This document shows, piece after piece, positions 9,042 through 17,092 of a DNA stretch of 64,000 nucleotides. Location of the stretch: positions 62,001 through 126,000 of the forward strand of contig NZ_JAKEVD010000008.1 in the NCBI RefSeq assembly GCF_022398325.1, read 5' to 3'. Each line of letters opens with the position of its first letter. Positions within the stretch are counted from its first letter, which is position 1. Under the pieces are notes generated by a model. The model saw only the letters and a program-made list of their open reading frames with translations, was not told the DNA's origin and did no database searches. This DNA comes from Shewanella sp. Isolate13 (lineage in GTDB: Bacteria > Pseudomonadota > Gammaproteobacteria > Enterobacterales > Shewanellaceae). The translations under genes were made by a program, and so were the position numbers.

Positions 9042-9875
9042 TTACAACTCGCTCTCTAATTCACTACCGCAATGATCGCAGTAAAGCGCATTATTTTCAT
9101 GCCCTACTTTCAAGCAGTTACTACAGCGCCTTAGGTCTCGCGTGCGACCAATTTCTTGGGATATCTCCGCAGTTAAAATACCCGTTGGAATGGCAATAAT
9201 TGAGTAACCCAGTAGCATGGTAAATGCTGCAATAGCCTGCCCTAGTGGCGTGCCTGGGGTAATATCGCCATAGCCCACAGTGGTAATGGTCACAATGGTC
9301 CAATAAATCGACTTTGGAATAGAGGTGAAGCCATTATCCGGCCCTTCGACCACATACATTACGGCACTCAACACCACAACAATCAAACTGACCGAGAAAA
9401 AGAAGATAAACACCTTACGACTCGACTGCATCATGGCGCGCAGCAGTAGGTTACCTTCACTTAAATAGCGCAGTAGCTTCAATACTCGGAAAATCCTGAA
9501 TAGACGCAAGATCCTAATAACCATAGTGAAGCTTGCACCTGGGAAGAACAGGGCTAAGTAAGTCGGTAATACCGACAATAAGTCCACTACACCATAAAAG
9601 CTTCTGGCGTAACTGAGCGGCTTGGCCGAGCAATAAAGCCTAAGCAGATACTCAATGGTAAAGATAATGGTAAAGCCCCACTCCAAGATGACAATGATGT
9701 CACCATAGCGCTCATGAACTGAAGCCACGGTATCGAGAAAGACGAGCAGCACGCTCATCACAATGCATACCATTAAACTAATATCGAAATAACGCCCCGC
9801 AGGGGTGTCGGTTCCAAAAATAACCCGGCGTAATTTTAGTTTTAATAAACTTTCTGGCTCTTTCTCTGTTGCCAT
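9042..9875 (-). CDS. Voltage-gated potassium channel with C-terminal zinc ribbon
   Basis: 277 residues with the six-helix ion-transport fold. S4 is visible as RILRLFRIFRVLKLLRYL (about 121-138) with regularly spaced arginines, and the K+ selectivity filter TVGYGD is at 199-204 between S5 and S6. It should form a tetrameric inner-membrane potassium channel. Odd feature: after S6 and a short linker comes CSNC, about 12 residues, then CDHCG, a zinc-ribbon-like tail at roughly 252-271. This suggests metal-dependent tetramer assembly or gating, an inference. The gene is monocistronic. The K+ selectivity is secure; the physiological role is not. Confidence 0.88.
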   Translation of the reverse strand: MATEKEPESLLKLKLRRVIFGTDTPAGRYFDISLMVCIVMSVLLVFLDTVASVHERYGDIIVILEWGFTIIFTIEYLLRLYCSAKPLSYARSFYGVVDLLSVLPTYLALFFPGASFTMVIRILRLFRIFRVLKLLRYLSEGNLLLRAMMQSSRKVFIFFFSVSLIVVVLSAVMYVVEGPDNGFTSIPKSIYWTIVTITTVGYGDITPGTPLGQAIAAFTMLLGYSIIAIPTGILTAEISQEIGRTRDLRRCSNCLKVGHENNALYCDHCGSELESEL

Positions 9876-10086
9876 TGCTACAGCAACTCCTTACAAAAAT
9901 TGACGAAGAATTCATCGACTTAAACTGACGAATCAACATTTTAAAATAGATAATATGAATAGTGTGACACGCATAGGGTAAGAGCTCAAAAATAATCTTA
10001 ATCTTTGCCGTCAACACCGATGCCATTTTAGGGTAAGATAAACTCTGTCATTCACCGATATTTAGCTCTTTCGTTCAAGGTTATCC

Positions 10087-10602
10087 ATGCGCTTTATTGT
10101 TTTATCACTCAGTTTGTTGATGCTTATCTCGAGCACGCTTTTTTCTAACGCCTCCTTCGCGGGCGCGATGACCAGCGGTAAAGCCGACTTAGTGGTAGTC
10201 ACCAAGTCAGAAGCGAGCATGACACTGCTAAGGCAAGGCAAGGTGCTTAAGAAATACCGTATTGCCATGGGTGATAACCCCGTTGGTCATAAGTTCACCG
10301 AAGGCGATCAGCGAACCCCCGAAGGCCGTTACCTATTGGACTATAAAAAGTCTGATAGTGCTTACTATCGCGCTATTCGTATTTCTTATCCCAACGATGA
10401 AGACCGCCTGCGCGCCGATGCACTCGGTATTAGCCCAGGTGGACAGATCATGATCCACGGTGAAAACCCCAACTCTAGCCTAAGCCCAGAAGAAGCCCAG
10501 ATGTATAACTGGACCGATGGTTGTATCGCGGTCACTAATGCGGAAATGGATGAGCTTTGGCGAGCGATCGATGAAGGCACACCGATAGAGATCTGGCCCT
10601 AA
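10087..10602 (+). CDS. L,D-transpeptidase (YkuD domain), exported
   Basis: 171 residues. The signal peptide spans about 1-25 (MRFIVLSLSLLMLISSTLFS, ending NASFA). The YkuD catalytic domain carries H124 in IMIHGENPN and C146 in TDGCIAVTN, the standard His and Cys of the HxxG/SxGC-type active site. The family cuts and rejoins peptidoglycan stem peptides in the periplasm (3-3 cross-links or lipoprotein and protein attachment), or in some members acts as an amidase. It is a minimal single-domain version with no LysM or PG-binding domain. AAGG precedes the ATG. The next gene (yecM) starts 80 bp later and could be co-transcribed. Confidence 0.88.
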   Translation: MRFIVLSLSLLMLISSTLFSNASFAGAMTSGKADLVVVTKSEASMTLLRQGKVLKKYRIAMGDNPVGHKFTEGDQRTPEGRYLLDYKKSDSAYYRAIRISYPNDEDRLRADALGISPGGQIMIHGENPNSSLSPEEAQMYNWTDGCIAVTNAEMDELWRAIDEGTPIEIWP

Positions 10603-10682
10603 ACACTTTTCTCAGTTCCAATTTAACAACCTCATTTAGCACCTCTTTTTTATTAGAGGTTCATTTTGCTATAAGGCGTCCT

Positions 10683-11243
10683 ATGACATACCAAGAATTA
10701 ATCAGTAGCTGGCCTACATTTAGCCAGCGCATACAAGCGTTTACCCGAGAGTTAGGCCTAGACTCACTCGCGCTCGAATGTGATCACACTGCGCTTCGAG
10801 TCAATAGCACAGAAGCGGCTGATGAACTACGTTGTGGATTTGAAAGCGCAGGAAAAGTCATTTCAGATAACATGATTAACGGTCGCCCCATTTTGATTAT
10901 CGAGTTACACCAGCCGTTGATGATGGGTACAAGCGCTATTGAGTGTGTCGAACTGCCCTATCCAAGTGACAAAGTCTACCCGGTCGAAGGTTGGGAGCAT
11001 ATTGAGTTAGTGCTAGATTGCGGCGCTAACGATTGTGACACACTAGCCCAAGCTCTGCTTGAACAAGCACCGCAGTTGGCTCCAGTGTTAGCAGGGGAGA
11101 CTGATATAAAAGTTAAACGGAGCTCACCCAAAGGCGATAAAGAGCGTCTTCCAAATCCGACCATTGCCTTTAAGAAACAGGGAATTTGCGTCAAGGTACA
11201 CGCTCACGGCATTAAAGCGGTTATCGCTTCTGAAGTGGACTAA
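10683..11243 (+). CDS. yecM: VOC superfamily protein YecM
   Basis: 186 residues, the E. coli YecM length. Recognisable YecM features are the CDHTALRV motif near 35-42, the GRPILIIEL strand, IECVELPYPSDKVYPVEGWEHIELVL, and NPTIAFKK near the C-terminus. YecM has the paired beta-alpha-beta-beta-beta fold of glyoxalase and dioxygenase enzymes and was proposed from its structure to be a metal-dependent enzyme, but its reaction is unknown. The conserved His and Glu residues that would bind metal (H37, E89-like, H112-like positions) are present by eye. It follows the L,D-transpeptidase gene on the same strand. Confidence 0.85.
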   Translation: MTYQELISSWPTFSQRIQAFTRELGLDSLALECDHTALRVNSTEAADELRCGFESAGKVISDNMINGRPILIIELHQPLMMGTSAIECVELPYPSDKVYPVEGWEHIELVLDCGANDCDTLAQALLEQAPQLAPVLAGETDIKVKRSSPKGDKERLPNPTIAFKKQGICVKVHAHGIKAVIASEVD

Positions 11244-11324
11244 AGCGAGTTGGCGTCTAAGATTAAAGACTTGCATGTTCTAAGCTTGAGTACCAACTGC
11301 TTTTAGGTTCTATAGAGTCACCAG

Positions 11325-12239
11325 CTAGAGCGTTAGTAAGTAATCCAGTCCGCCAGTGACCGCTGCGACCTGTGCCAAAATGCAGTTCTCATCATCGACA
11401 AGCGGACTATCAGGATACACTTCGGTGGTGGTGACATATTTTGCATCGCTCACACCGGCACATAACCCGAGTGCCTTGGTGGCATAATTAATCACCCCAA
11501 ACTGGGCTAAATTGACGCCAATTAACTTACCGTTTTCATCGGCGGGCGCGATATGAGTTACCTGCTCTACCGATTTAATCATTGCCGTTTGAAAGGCATC
11601 TTGTGGATTGATGGTATCGCCTACCAAGTAAAAACCATCAGGAATGTTCCAGTTGGTGTGCTCCACAGCGTCCCGAGCTGCCAATGCGGGTCTAAACTCG
11701 CTATTATCGGTATCGGTAGTTTCATGAAGATCGATATGGGCAAAAATCTCGACGTTTAGACCCGCCAAAAGTGCCATAAGGGCAGCAGACTCTTCTGCTG
11801 GGCTATCTTGATAGAAAGAGCGGTTAGGATCGACCGCTTTTGGGTTCCAGCGATTAATGGTTTCATAGCCCCAAGGACTGATACAAGGCGCCACAAGAAT
11901 ATTAAAGTGCTTGGTATACTCAGCGGCTTTGGTTTCGATAAAGCGAATCGCGCCTTGCACACCGCTGGTTTCGTAGCCATGAACGCCACCTGTAACGAGA
12001 ATAGTTGGCTTGCTCATGTCCCAGTTTAACGACTTCACCGCAAACAATGGGTAACGCTCAACATCGTAAGAAAGTGCACCATACTGCTCAACCTCAAAAC
12101 GCTCCTTTAGCGCAAGGATCTTAGTCACGACTTGCTCTTGGTAGGAACGCTTGATCTCCTGGGCGTTAAACCACTGGGCTTTCTCTGACTCGCCCCACTT
12201 TTGGCCTTTAACACCAATAGCATATGCTTGCTGATCCAT
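11325..12239 (-). CDS. M14-like metallopeptidase / aspartoacylase-type zinc hydrolase
   Basis: 304 residues, no signal peptide. The zinc site of the succinylglutamate desuccinylase/aspartoacylase and carboxypeptidase M14 fold is visible as GGVHGYETSG (HxxE) near 83-92 and FAHIDLHETTD with the third ligand His near 170. The PNRSFY motif (substrate-carboxylate-binding Asn-Arg) lies between. The enzyme therefore hydrolyses an amide or peptide bond next to a free carboxylate, in the cytosol. The exact substrate is unknown; the true arginine-catabolic AstE is not claimed, since astB lies far away and the sequence resembles the general M14 family. AAGGAA precedes the start. Confidence 0.8.
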   Translation of the reverse strand: MDQQAYAIGVKGQKWGESEKAQWFNAQEIKRSYQEQVVTKILALKERFEVEQYGALSYDVERYPLFAVKSLNWDMSKPTILVTGGVHGYETSGVQGAIRFIETKAAEYTKHFNILVAPCISPWGYETINRWNPKAVDPNRSFYQDSPAEESAALMALLAGLNVEIFAHIDLHETTDTDNSEFRPALAARDAVEHTNWNIPDGFYLVGDTINPQDAFQTAMIKSVEQVTHIAPADENGKLIGVNLAQFGVINYATKALGLCAGVSDAKYVTTTEVYPDSPLVDDENCILAQVAAVTGGLDYLLTL

Positions 12240-12460
12240 TATTATTCCTTTTGGCTTGGTTTTATCTCCAAGCTCTCCTATAACTAATACCCAAATGACA
12301 CCTATTTTTTATAGCTAAACAGGCGAAATTAAATTGCCCGAAAGCATAAACGTGATATTCATCGATATCAATGCAGTTATCCGGATTAGTTTTCATCACG
12401 TTCGTTTTATCAAATTAAGAAATACGATATGACGCGCATTACCTAGCAAGGAGAGTTGGC

Positions 12461-12841
12461 ATGACAGCCTTAAGACACGGATTTACCATCGGACTAGAGA
12501 GAATGAACGATGAATTCTTTCTCACCCTCAAAGCAAAAGGCAAACTCACCCATAGTGATTACCTCGCCATGACGCCAGTAATCGACTCGGCATTAGCGGA
12601 AGTCAAACACCCCAAGATTAAGGCACTTTTCGATGCAACTGAGCTTGAGGGGTGGGAGCTAAGCGCGGCATGGGATGACTTTAAGCTGGGATTAAAGCAT
12701 GGAAATCAGTTCGTCAAGATTGCGCTTTATGGCAATAAGGGATGGCAAGAGCTTGCCACAAAAATTGGTAATTGGTTTATCGCTGGGGAGACTCGCTACT
12801 TTGACGATGAGTCCAAAGCCCTAGCCTGGCTTAACCAATAG
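12461..12841 (+). CDS. SpoIIAA-like STAS/SEC14 domain protein
   Basis: 126 residues, a single domain spanning the whole protein: FFLTLKAKGKLTHSDYLAMTPVI, KIKALFDATELEGWELSAAWDDF, KIALYGNKGWQELATKIGNWF, and YFDDESKALAWL. This is the SpoIIAA-like (DUF3478) family, which has a CRAL-TRIO/STAS-like alpha-beta fold and is thought to bind lipids or act as a regulatory scaffold; its function is not established. It stands alone and is followed by a strong bidirectional terminator shared with the convergent lolE. AAGGAGAG lies 6 nt before the ATG. Confidence 0.8.
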   Translation: MTALRHGFTIGLERMNDEFFLTLKAKGKLTHSDYLAMTPVIDSALAEVKHPKIKALFDATELEGWELSAAWDDFKLGLKHGNQFVKIALYGNKGWQELATKIGNWFIAGETRYFDDESKALAWLNQ

Positions 12842-12872
12842 CAGTAATCAATCGCATTGAATCAATATCACA

Positions 12873-12906
12873 GATAATAAAGCCAGCACCCGCCGGCTTT
12901 ATTATC
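12873..12906. terminator. Bidirectional terminator between the STAS gene and lolE
   Basis: GATAATAAAGCC (12873-12884) pairs with GGCTTTATTATC (12895-12906), a near-perfect hairpin whose AT-rich flanks give U-runs on both strands. It lies between two convergent genes. Confidence 0.85.
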
Positions 12907-12922
12907 AATAAGGGTAAGCAGT

Positions 12923-14173
12923 TTACCGACCCGCTAGCGCTCTGGCTGGCGGGGTCTGGCTAGCTTTCCATGCTGGGTACAGGGTCGCGATAACGCTCAT
13001 AACAAAGGCTAGCAATATCACAGTCATCACATCGCCCCCTTTAAGCTGTGAAGGTAAAAAGTCAATAAAATAGACATCGGCCGATAACAGCTGGATACCA
13101 AACAGCGACTCTATGCCGCGGGCAATGGCACTTAAATTCAGCGCAGTAATCGTGCCTAACACGCCACCGATAGCGCAGCCCAACACGCCATTAAACGCTC
13201 CCTGAACAACAAAAATTAGCATTACTGAGGCTTTTTTCATGCCCATGGTGAGCAAAATCGCGATCTCTGACTGCTTGTCTCTAACCGCCATCACCAAGGT
13301 TGAAACGATATTAAAACAAGCCACGGCAATCACGAGAGCGAGCACTAAGTACATCACCATTCTGACCAACTGAATATCTTGATAAAGATGACCCTGAGTA
13401 CGAGTCCAATCTGAGATATAGACATATTGCTGCTGGCTATAACCTAAATCCCGAATAAGCCTTGGTGCGGCAAACACATCGTCCACTTTTATCCGCACAC
13501 CTGACACGCTATCACCTAACTTCAAGGCCTTTGCGGCATATTGCATCGGGATATAGGCGGTGCTCATATCGAGCTCTCCCCCTAGCTCAAAAATCCCTGT
13601 GACCACAAAACGATAGCTCTTTGCCGCACCAATCTTACTCTGTGACTGGCTAATATTAGGCATATACAGGCTAAGGGACTGACCAACTTTTAAGCCGAGA
13701 CTCTTGGCTAAGCCTTTGCCTAAAACGATATTATTACTGTCTTGTTGAGCAAGGCTATGCCAACTATCAGCCGACATAAACTGCTTAATATTAGAAACTC
13801 TTTCCTCACTATCCACATCGACACCGAGTACAGTTATGCCTTGGAAGCCACCGACTTTTTGCACAAGCCCCTGCATACGCACAAACGGCGCGGCGGCTAA
13901 GATCCCTGGCACCTTGTTGGCATCATCTACGATAGATTGCCATTGGCGTATAGGTTCATTCACGCCAATAAGTTCACCATGGGACACGACCCCTAACAGT
14001 CGCTGCTCCAACTCTTTCTCAAAACCGTTCATGGCCGACAGCACCACGATAAGTACTGCCACACCTAAGGCAATTCCTGCCGTTGAAGCGAAGGAGATAA
14101 AACTAATAAATCGATTCGATTGGCGGGCAAAATAAAAGCGCCAACCTACCCACATCGCTAACAACGCTCTCAT
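12923..14173 (-). CDS. lolE: Lipoprotein-releasing ABC transporter permease LolE
   Basis: 416 residues, close to the E. coli LolE length (414). It has the MacB/FtsX-like topology: TM1 at about 24-48 ([20 protein letters not shown]), a large periplasmic domain, then three C-terminal helices from about 270 onward ([26 protein letters not shown] and later segments). With LolC and LolD it extracts mature lipoproteins from the inner membrane and hands them to LolA. The assignment as E follows its position after lolD and the conserved order C-D-E. It overlaps lolD by 4 bp (ATGA), so translation is coupled. Confidence 0.9.
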   Translation of the reverse strand: MRALLAMWVGWRFYFARQSNRFISFISFASTAGIALGVAVLIVVLSAMNGFEKELEQRLLGVVSHGELIGVNEPIRQWQSIVDDANKVPGILAAAPFVRMQGLVQKVGGFQGITVLGVDVDSEERVSNIKQFMSADSWHSLAQQDSNNIVLGKGLAKSLGLKVGQSLSLYMPNISQSQSKIGAAKSYRFVVTGIFELGGELDMSTAYIPMQYAAKALKLGDSVSGVRIKVDDVFAAPRLIRDLGYSQQQYVYISDWTRTQGHLYQDIQLVRMVMYLVLALVIAVACFNIVSTLVMAVRDKQSEIAILLTMGMKKASVMLIFVVQGAFNGVLGCAIGGVLGTITALNLSAIARGIESLFGIQLLSADVYFIDFLPSQLKGGDVMTVILLAFVMSVIATLYPAWKASQTPPARALAGR

Positions 14174-14868
14174 GCGTTAAGCTCCTCGGCTTGCACTAGA
14201 CGACCATCTTTCATATGCAGCTGCCTATCCATTCGCGCGGCTAAGCTTTGATCATGAGTCACTACTACAAATGCAGTGCCTAGCTGGGCGGCAAGCTCGG
14301 TGATCAGCTCGTATACGGCTTCACCACTATTCGCATCGAGGTTACCTGTAGGTTCATCGGCTAACACCAGCTTAGGATCGTTAATCAATGCTCTAGCAAT
14401 TGCCACACGTTGACGTTCACCGCCAGACATCTCTGCCGGAGTATGGCTCAACCTATGACCCAGTCCCACACGTTCAAGCAGTGATTTGGCTTTGGCTTCT
14501 ACCTGCTTGCGTCGCTGACCTTGAATAAGTGCTGGCATGGAGACGTTTTCAAGGGCGGTAAATTCAGGCAACAGATGGTGAAACTGATAGATAAAGCCCA
14601 AGTGCTCATTTCGCACCTGCGCTTGACGCTGGCTCGACAGCTTATAAAGATCTTCACCAAGCATAGTGACGCTGCCACTTGTCGGGCTGTCTAGCGTCCC
14701 CATAATATGCAGTAATGTACTCTTACCTGAGCCAGAGCTACCGACAATCGCCAACTGCTCGCCTTTAAAGACTTGCAGTTCTACGTCATGTAGAACCTCG
14801 GTATCGACCGAGCCTTCTTGATAACGTTTGCTCACATGACTGACTTGCAGCAGTAATTCTTGATTCAT
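14170..14868 (-). CDS. lolD: Lipoprotein-releasing ABC transporter ATPase LolD
   Basis: 232 residues, the LolD length. Walker A is GSSGSGKST (about 40-48), the Q-loop region includes [12 protein letters not shown], the ABC signature is [15 protein letters not shown], and Walker B is [12 protein letters not shown] followed by a switch His in [20 protein letters not shown] matches the LolD subgroup, in which this helix contacts the LolC/LolE coupling helices. It powers release of outer-membrane lipoproteins. It lies between lolC (97 bp gap) and lolE (4 bp overlap). Confidence 0.95.
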   Translation of the reverse strand: MNQELLLQVSHVSKRYQEGSVDTEVLHDVELQVFKGEQLAIVGSSGSGKSTLLHIMGTLDSPTSGSVTMLGEDLYKLSSQRQAQVRNEHLGFIYQFHHLLPEFTALENVSMPALIQGQRRKQVEAKAKSLLERVGLGHRLSHTPAEMSGGERQRVAIARALINDPKLVLADEPTGNLDANSGEAVYELITELAAQLGTAFVVVTHDQSLAARMDRQLHMKDGRLVQAEELNA

Positions 14869-14964
14869 TTTTAACTCGCTATTCGTATCTTGTTCGTGAC
14901 TTACTCATAAAGCCGCATTTTCGCAAAGTCGCTTGCTCGTATCGTTGCTTACTTATAGAACCGC

Positions 14965-16188
14965 TTATTCATATCTAAGTGCGGTCGCAGGCTGCACATG
15001 GGCGGCTCTTATTGCTGGGTAAATGGTGGCAAGCAATGTGATCACTAGAGTGCCGACAACAATCCACGTCAGCTGGCTCACTTCAAGCTGTACAGGTAAA
15101 TTTTGCCCGGCTCCTAATATTGAGATCCCAAGCGCTTGAGTAATTGTGTTTAAGTTAAGGGTGAGTAAAGTACCAACCACCACACCGGAGATAAGACCGA
15201 TAACGGCATTAAGCGAGCCTTGGATCATAAAAATACCCATCACATTCGCGGTCGTTAATCCTTGAGTCTTGAGCACAGCAACATCAGTGGTTTTATCGAC
15301 GACCATCATCACTAAGGCCGATACGATATTAAAAGCAGCAACGGCAATAATCAGGCTAAGCATTAAAGACATCATGTTCTTTTCCATCTTCACCGCACCA
15401 AAAAGGTGACCATAGCGATCTCGCCAATCGGTGGTGGTCACGGGTGTTGCAAATTGCGCTACCACTTCAGGGGCAATTTTGGCGGCATTAAAAGGATCAT
15501 CCAGATATAGACGCAGCTCTTTAACCTCTCCCGCCTTTTGGCGCATCAATCGCTGCGCATCATCATGGTGAACATAGGCCAGAGTCGCATCCACTTGTGA
15601 GCCCATCTCAAATACGCCAGCCACGGTGAACTTACGCTGACTCGGCACAGGGCCTAAAGGTGAATAGACTACGCCATCACCGCTGAGTACTCGAATTTTA
15701 TCACCTGGGGCGACGTCGAGTTTACGCGCGAGTTCGGCGCCTAAAATTATCCGATATTTACCCGACTCTAGTGCATCAAAGTTGCCTGAATAGACTCGTT
15801 TAGTGGTATTGAGCAGGGCTTTTTCTTGCTCAGGGTAGATACCATAGACTTGAGCAGCGCCAATATTACTTGGAGACTGCACCATAGCTTGGGTCGATAT
15901 ACTCGGCGTTGCACCTTGAACACCGGTTAGTTGACTTAGCTTGTCGACTTGCTTTGACCAATTGTCTATTGGCGTTTGCGAATGCACGGTTAATTGTGGC
16001 ACCGCACCTAAGATCCGCTGTTTAAGCTGACTCTCTAAGCCATTCATCACCGAACTAACAAGGATCAAAGCCGCCACACCGAGTAAAATACCTGAAACGG
16101 AAAAAAGAGTGATAAACGACGCAAATGCGTTAGCTTTACGGGAGCGCCAGTAGCGGTAACCAATATAAAACGATAATGAAAAATTCAT
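14965..16188 (-). CDS. lolC: Lipoprotein-releasing ABC transporter permease LolC
   Basis: 407 residues from the internal ATG at 16188 (MNFSLSFYIGYRYWRSRKAN), which matches the start and length of LolC in E. coli (399). The frame is open upstream to 16290, but the extra 34 residues form a hydrophobic stretch absent from the family. TM1 is at about 23-47, the periplasmic domain follows, and three TM helices lie in the C-terminal third (MMSLMLSLIIAVAAFNIVSALVMMV). The cytoplasmic N-terminal and coupling segments (KTTDVAVLKTQGLT) contact LolD. First gene of the lolCDE operon. The 97-bp gap to lolD may contain a secondary promoter, but none is obvious. Confidence 0.9.
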   Translation of the reverse strand: MNFSLSFYIGYRYWRSRKANAFASFITLFSVSGILLGVAALILVSSVMNGLESQLKQRILGAVPQLTVHSQTPIDNWSKQVDKLSQLTGVQGATPSISTQAMVQSPSNIGAAQVYGIYPEQEKALLNTTKRVYSGNFDALESGKYRIILGAELARKLDVAPGDKIRVLSGDGVVYSPLGPVPSQRKFTVAGVFEMGSQVDATLAYVHHDDAQRLMRQKAGEVKELRLYLDDPFNAAKIAPEVVAQFATPVTTTDWRDRYGHLFGAVKMEKNMMSLMLSLIIAVAAFNIVSALVMMVVDKTTDVAVLKTQGLTTANVMGIFMIQGSLNAVIGLISGVVVGTLLTLNLNTITQALGISILGAGQNLPVQLEVSQLTWIVVGTLVITLLATIYPAIRAAHVQPATALRYE

Positions 16189-16418
16189 TAAGAAACCCAA
16201 ATAAAATCGACTTAAGCTGAGCGCAATAACGATTAACATAACGCCATAGAAGTCATTGCCCTCTCCTGCAAAAACAGGATAAGGATCCACTCAGCAGTTC
16301 ACAAAAAAGCCTCAATTTCCTCTCGGTATTAAGACATTTGTGTGTCTAACCTTGCTAAATCATAAAGATGCGCACGATAATAGGGGTATTAGCCCCCTAA
16401 AAACAAGAGGCAATACCC

Positions 16419-17003
16419 TTGTTAACTGACTCTACCGCCTATTTTAGTATTAATCACCCATTTGATGTCTACTTGAGTCCCTGGGACAGTGCTAAACCTC
16501 TGCCGTTAGTCGAGCAGCTCAGCCTTATGCTGCCGACAAGCTTACAGCTAATTAGTGATGTAAAGGCGCTCGAATCAGATAGCCTGTTGCAATTGCGCCA
16601 CCTCGATGACGATGCCAAAACCGTGGTGGAGTTTTTAAAACTGCAGTCGCGAAAAATCGATATGGTGTTACAACACATCATGGCGAAAGAGGAGTATGAA
16701 GGTACTCACTACATTGGCAAACAGTTTGGCGGCAGTGGCATTACTCTTATTAGCCCTACTCCCCTAGAGCTAGGACAGGTGTTTCAGGTGACACTGCATA
16801 TTAAAGAGGAGCTTGTCGCCCTGCTCTGCTTTGCAAAAGTCACAAGTTGCTCACTACTCGAAGCCACGGATACACAATCGACTACGCAATACGCCGTGGA
16901 GCTGAGCTTTTGCGTTATCCAAGATAACGACGTTGAGCAGTTAGTTAAAGCGAGCCTGACTCTACAGCAAAAGCAGCTAAAGCTACGACAGTTATCCCGC
17001 TAA
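16419..17003 (+). CDS. PilZ-like domain protein with non-canonical motif
   Basis: 194 residues. The TTG start at 16419 is supported by AAGAGG at 16405-16410, 8 nt upstream. The N-terminal part is helical; the C-terminal half (about 95-175) reads as a beta-barrel with GKQFGGSGITLISPTPLELGQ, which resembles the D/N-x-S-x-x-G strand of PilZ domains, then LHIKEELVALLCFAKVTSC. The RxxxR loop that binds cyclic-di-GMP in classical PilZ is not visible, so binding is doubtful. It lies 90 bp upstream of mfd on the same strand and could be co-transcribed with it, though mfd function gives no hint of its role. Confidence 0.6.
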   Translation: MLTDSTAYFSINHPFDVYLSPWDSAKPLPLVEQLSLMLPTSLQLISDVKALESDSLLQLRHLDDDAKTVVEFLKLQSRKIDMVLQHIMAKEEYEGTHYIGKQFGGSGITLISPTPLELGQVFQVTLHIKEELVALLCFAKVTSCSLLEATDTQSTTQYAVELSFCVIQDNDVEQLVKASLTLQQKQLKLRQLSR

Positions 17004-17092
17004 GCCAAAAAGAATTTTCACTGGCATGAGCTGAAACAAGCCTCTACAATACTTAGCAAGTTTACTGCTATTGGACTTGTTTCCTCGCCTTA

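Noticed and set aside
10641..10660. ACCTCT/AGAGGT hairpin between the L,D-transpeptidase gene and yecM as a terminator
   Set aside because: The stem is only 6 bp and the T-run is in the loop, so it would not work as a standard terminator.
16189..16290. 34-residue N-terminal extension of LolC
   Set aside because: The family starts at MNFSLSFYIGYRYW; the extension is hydrophobic sequence unlike LolC and would add a helix with wrong topology.
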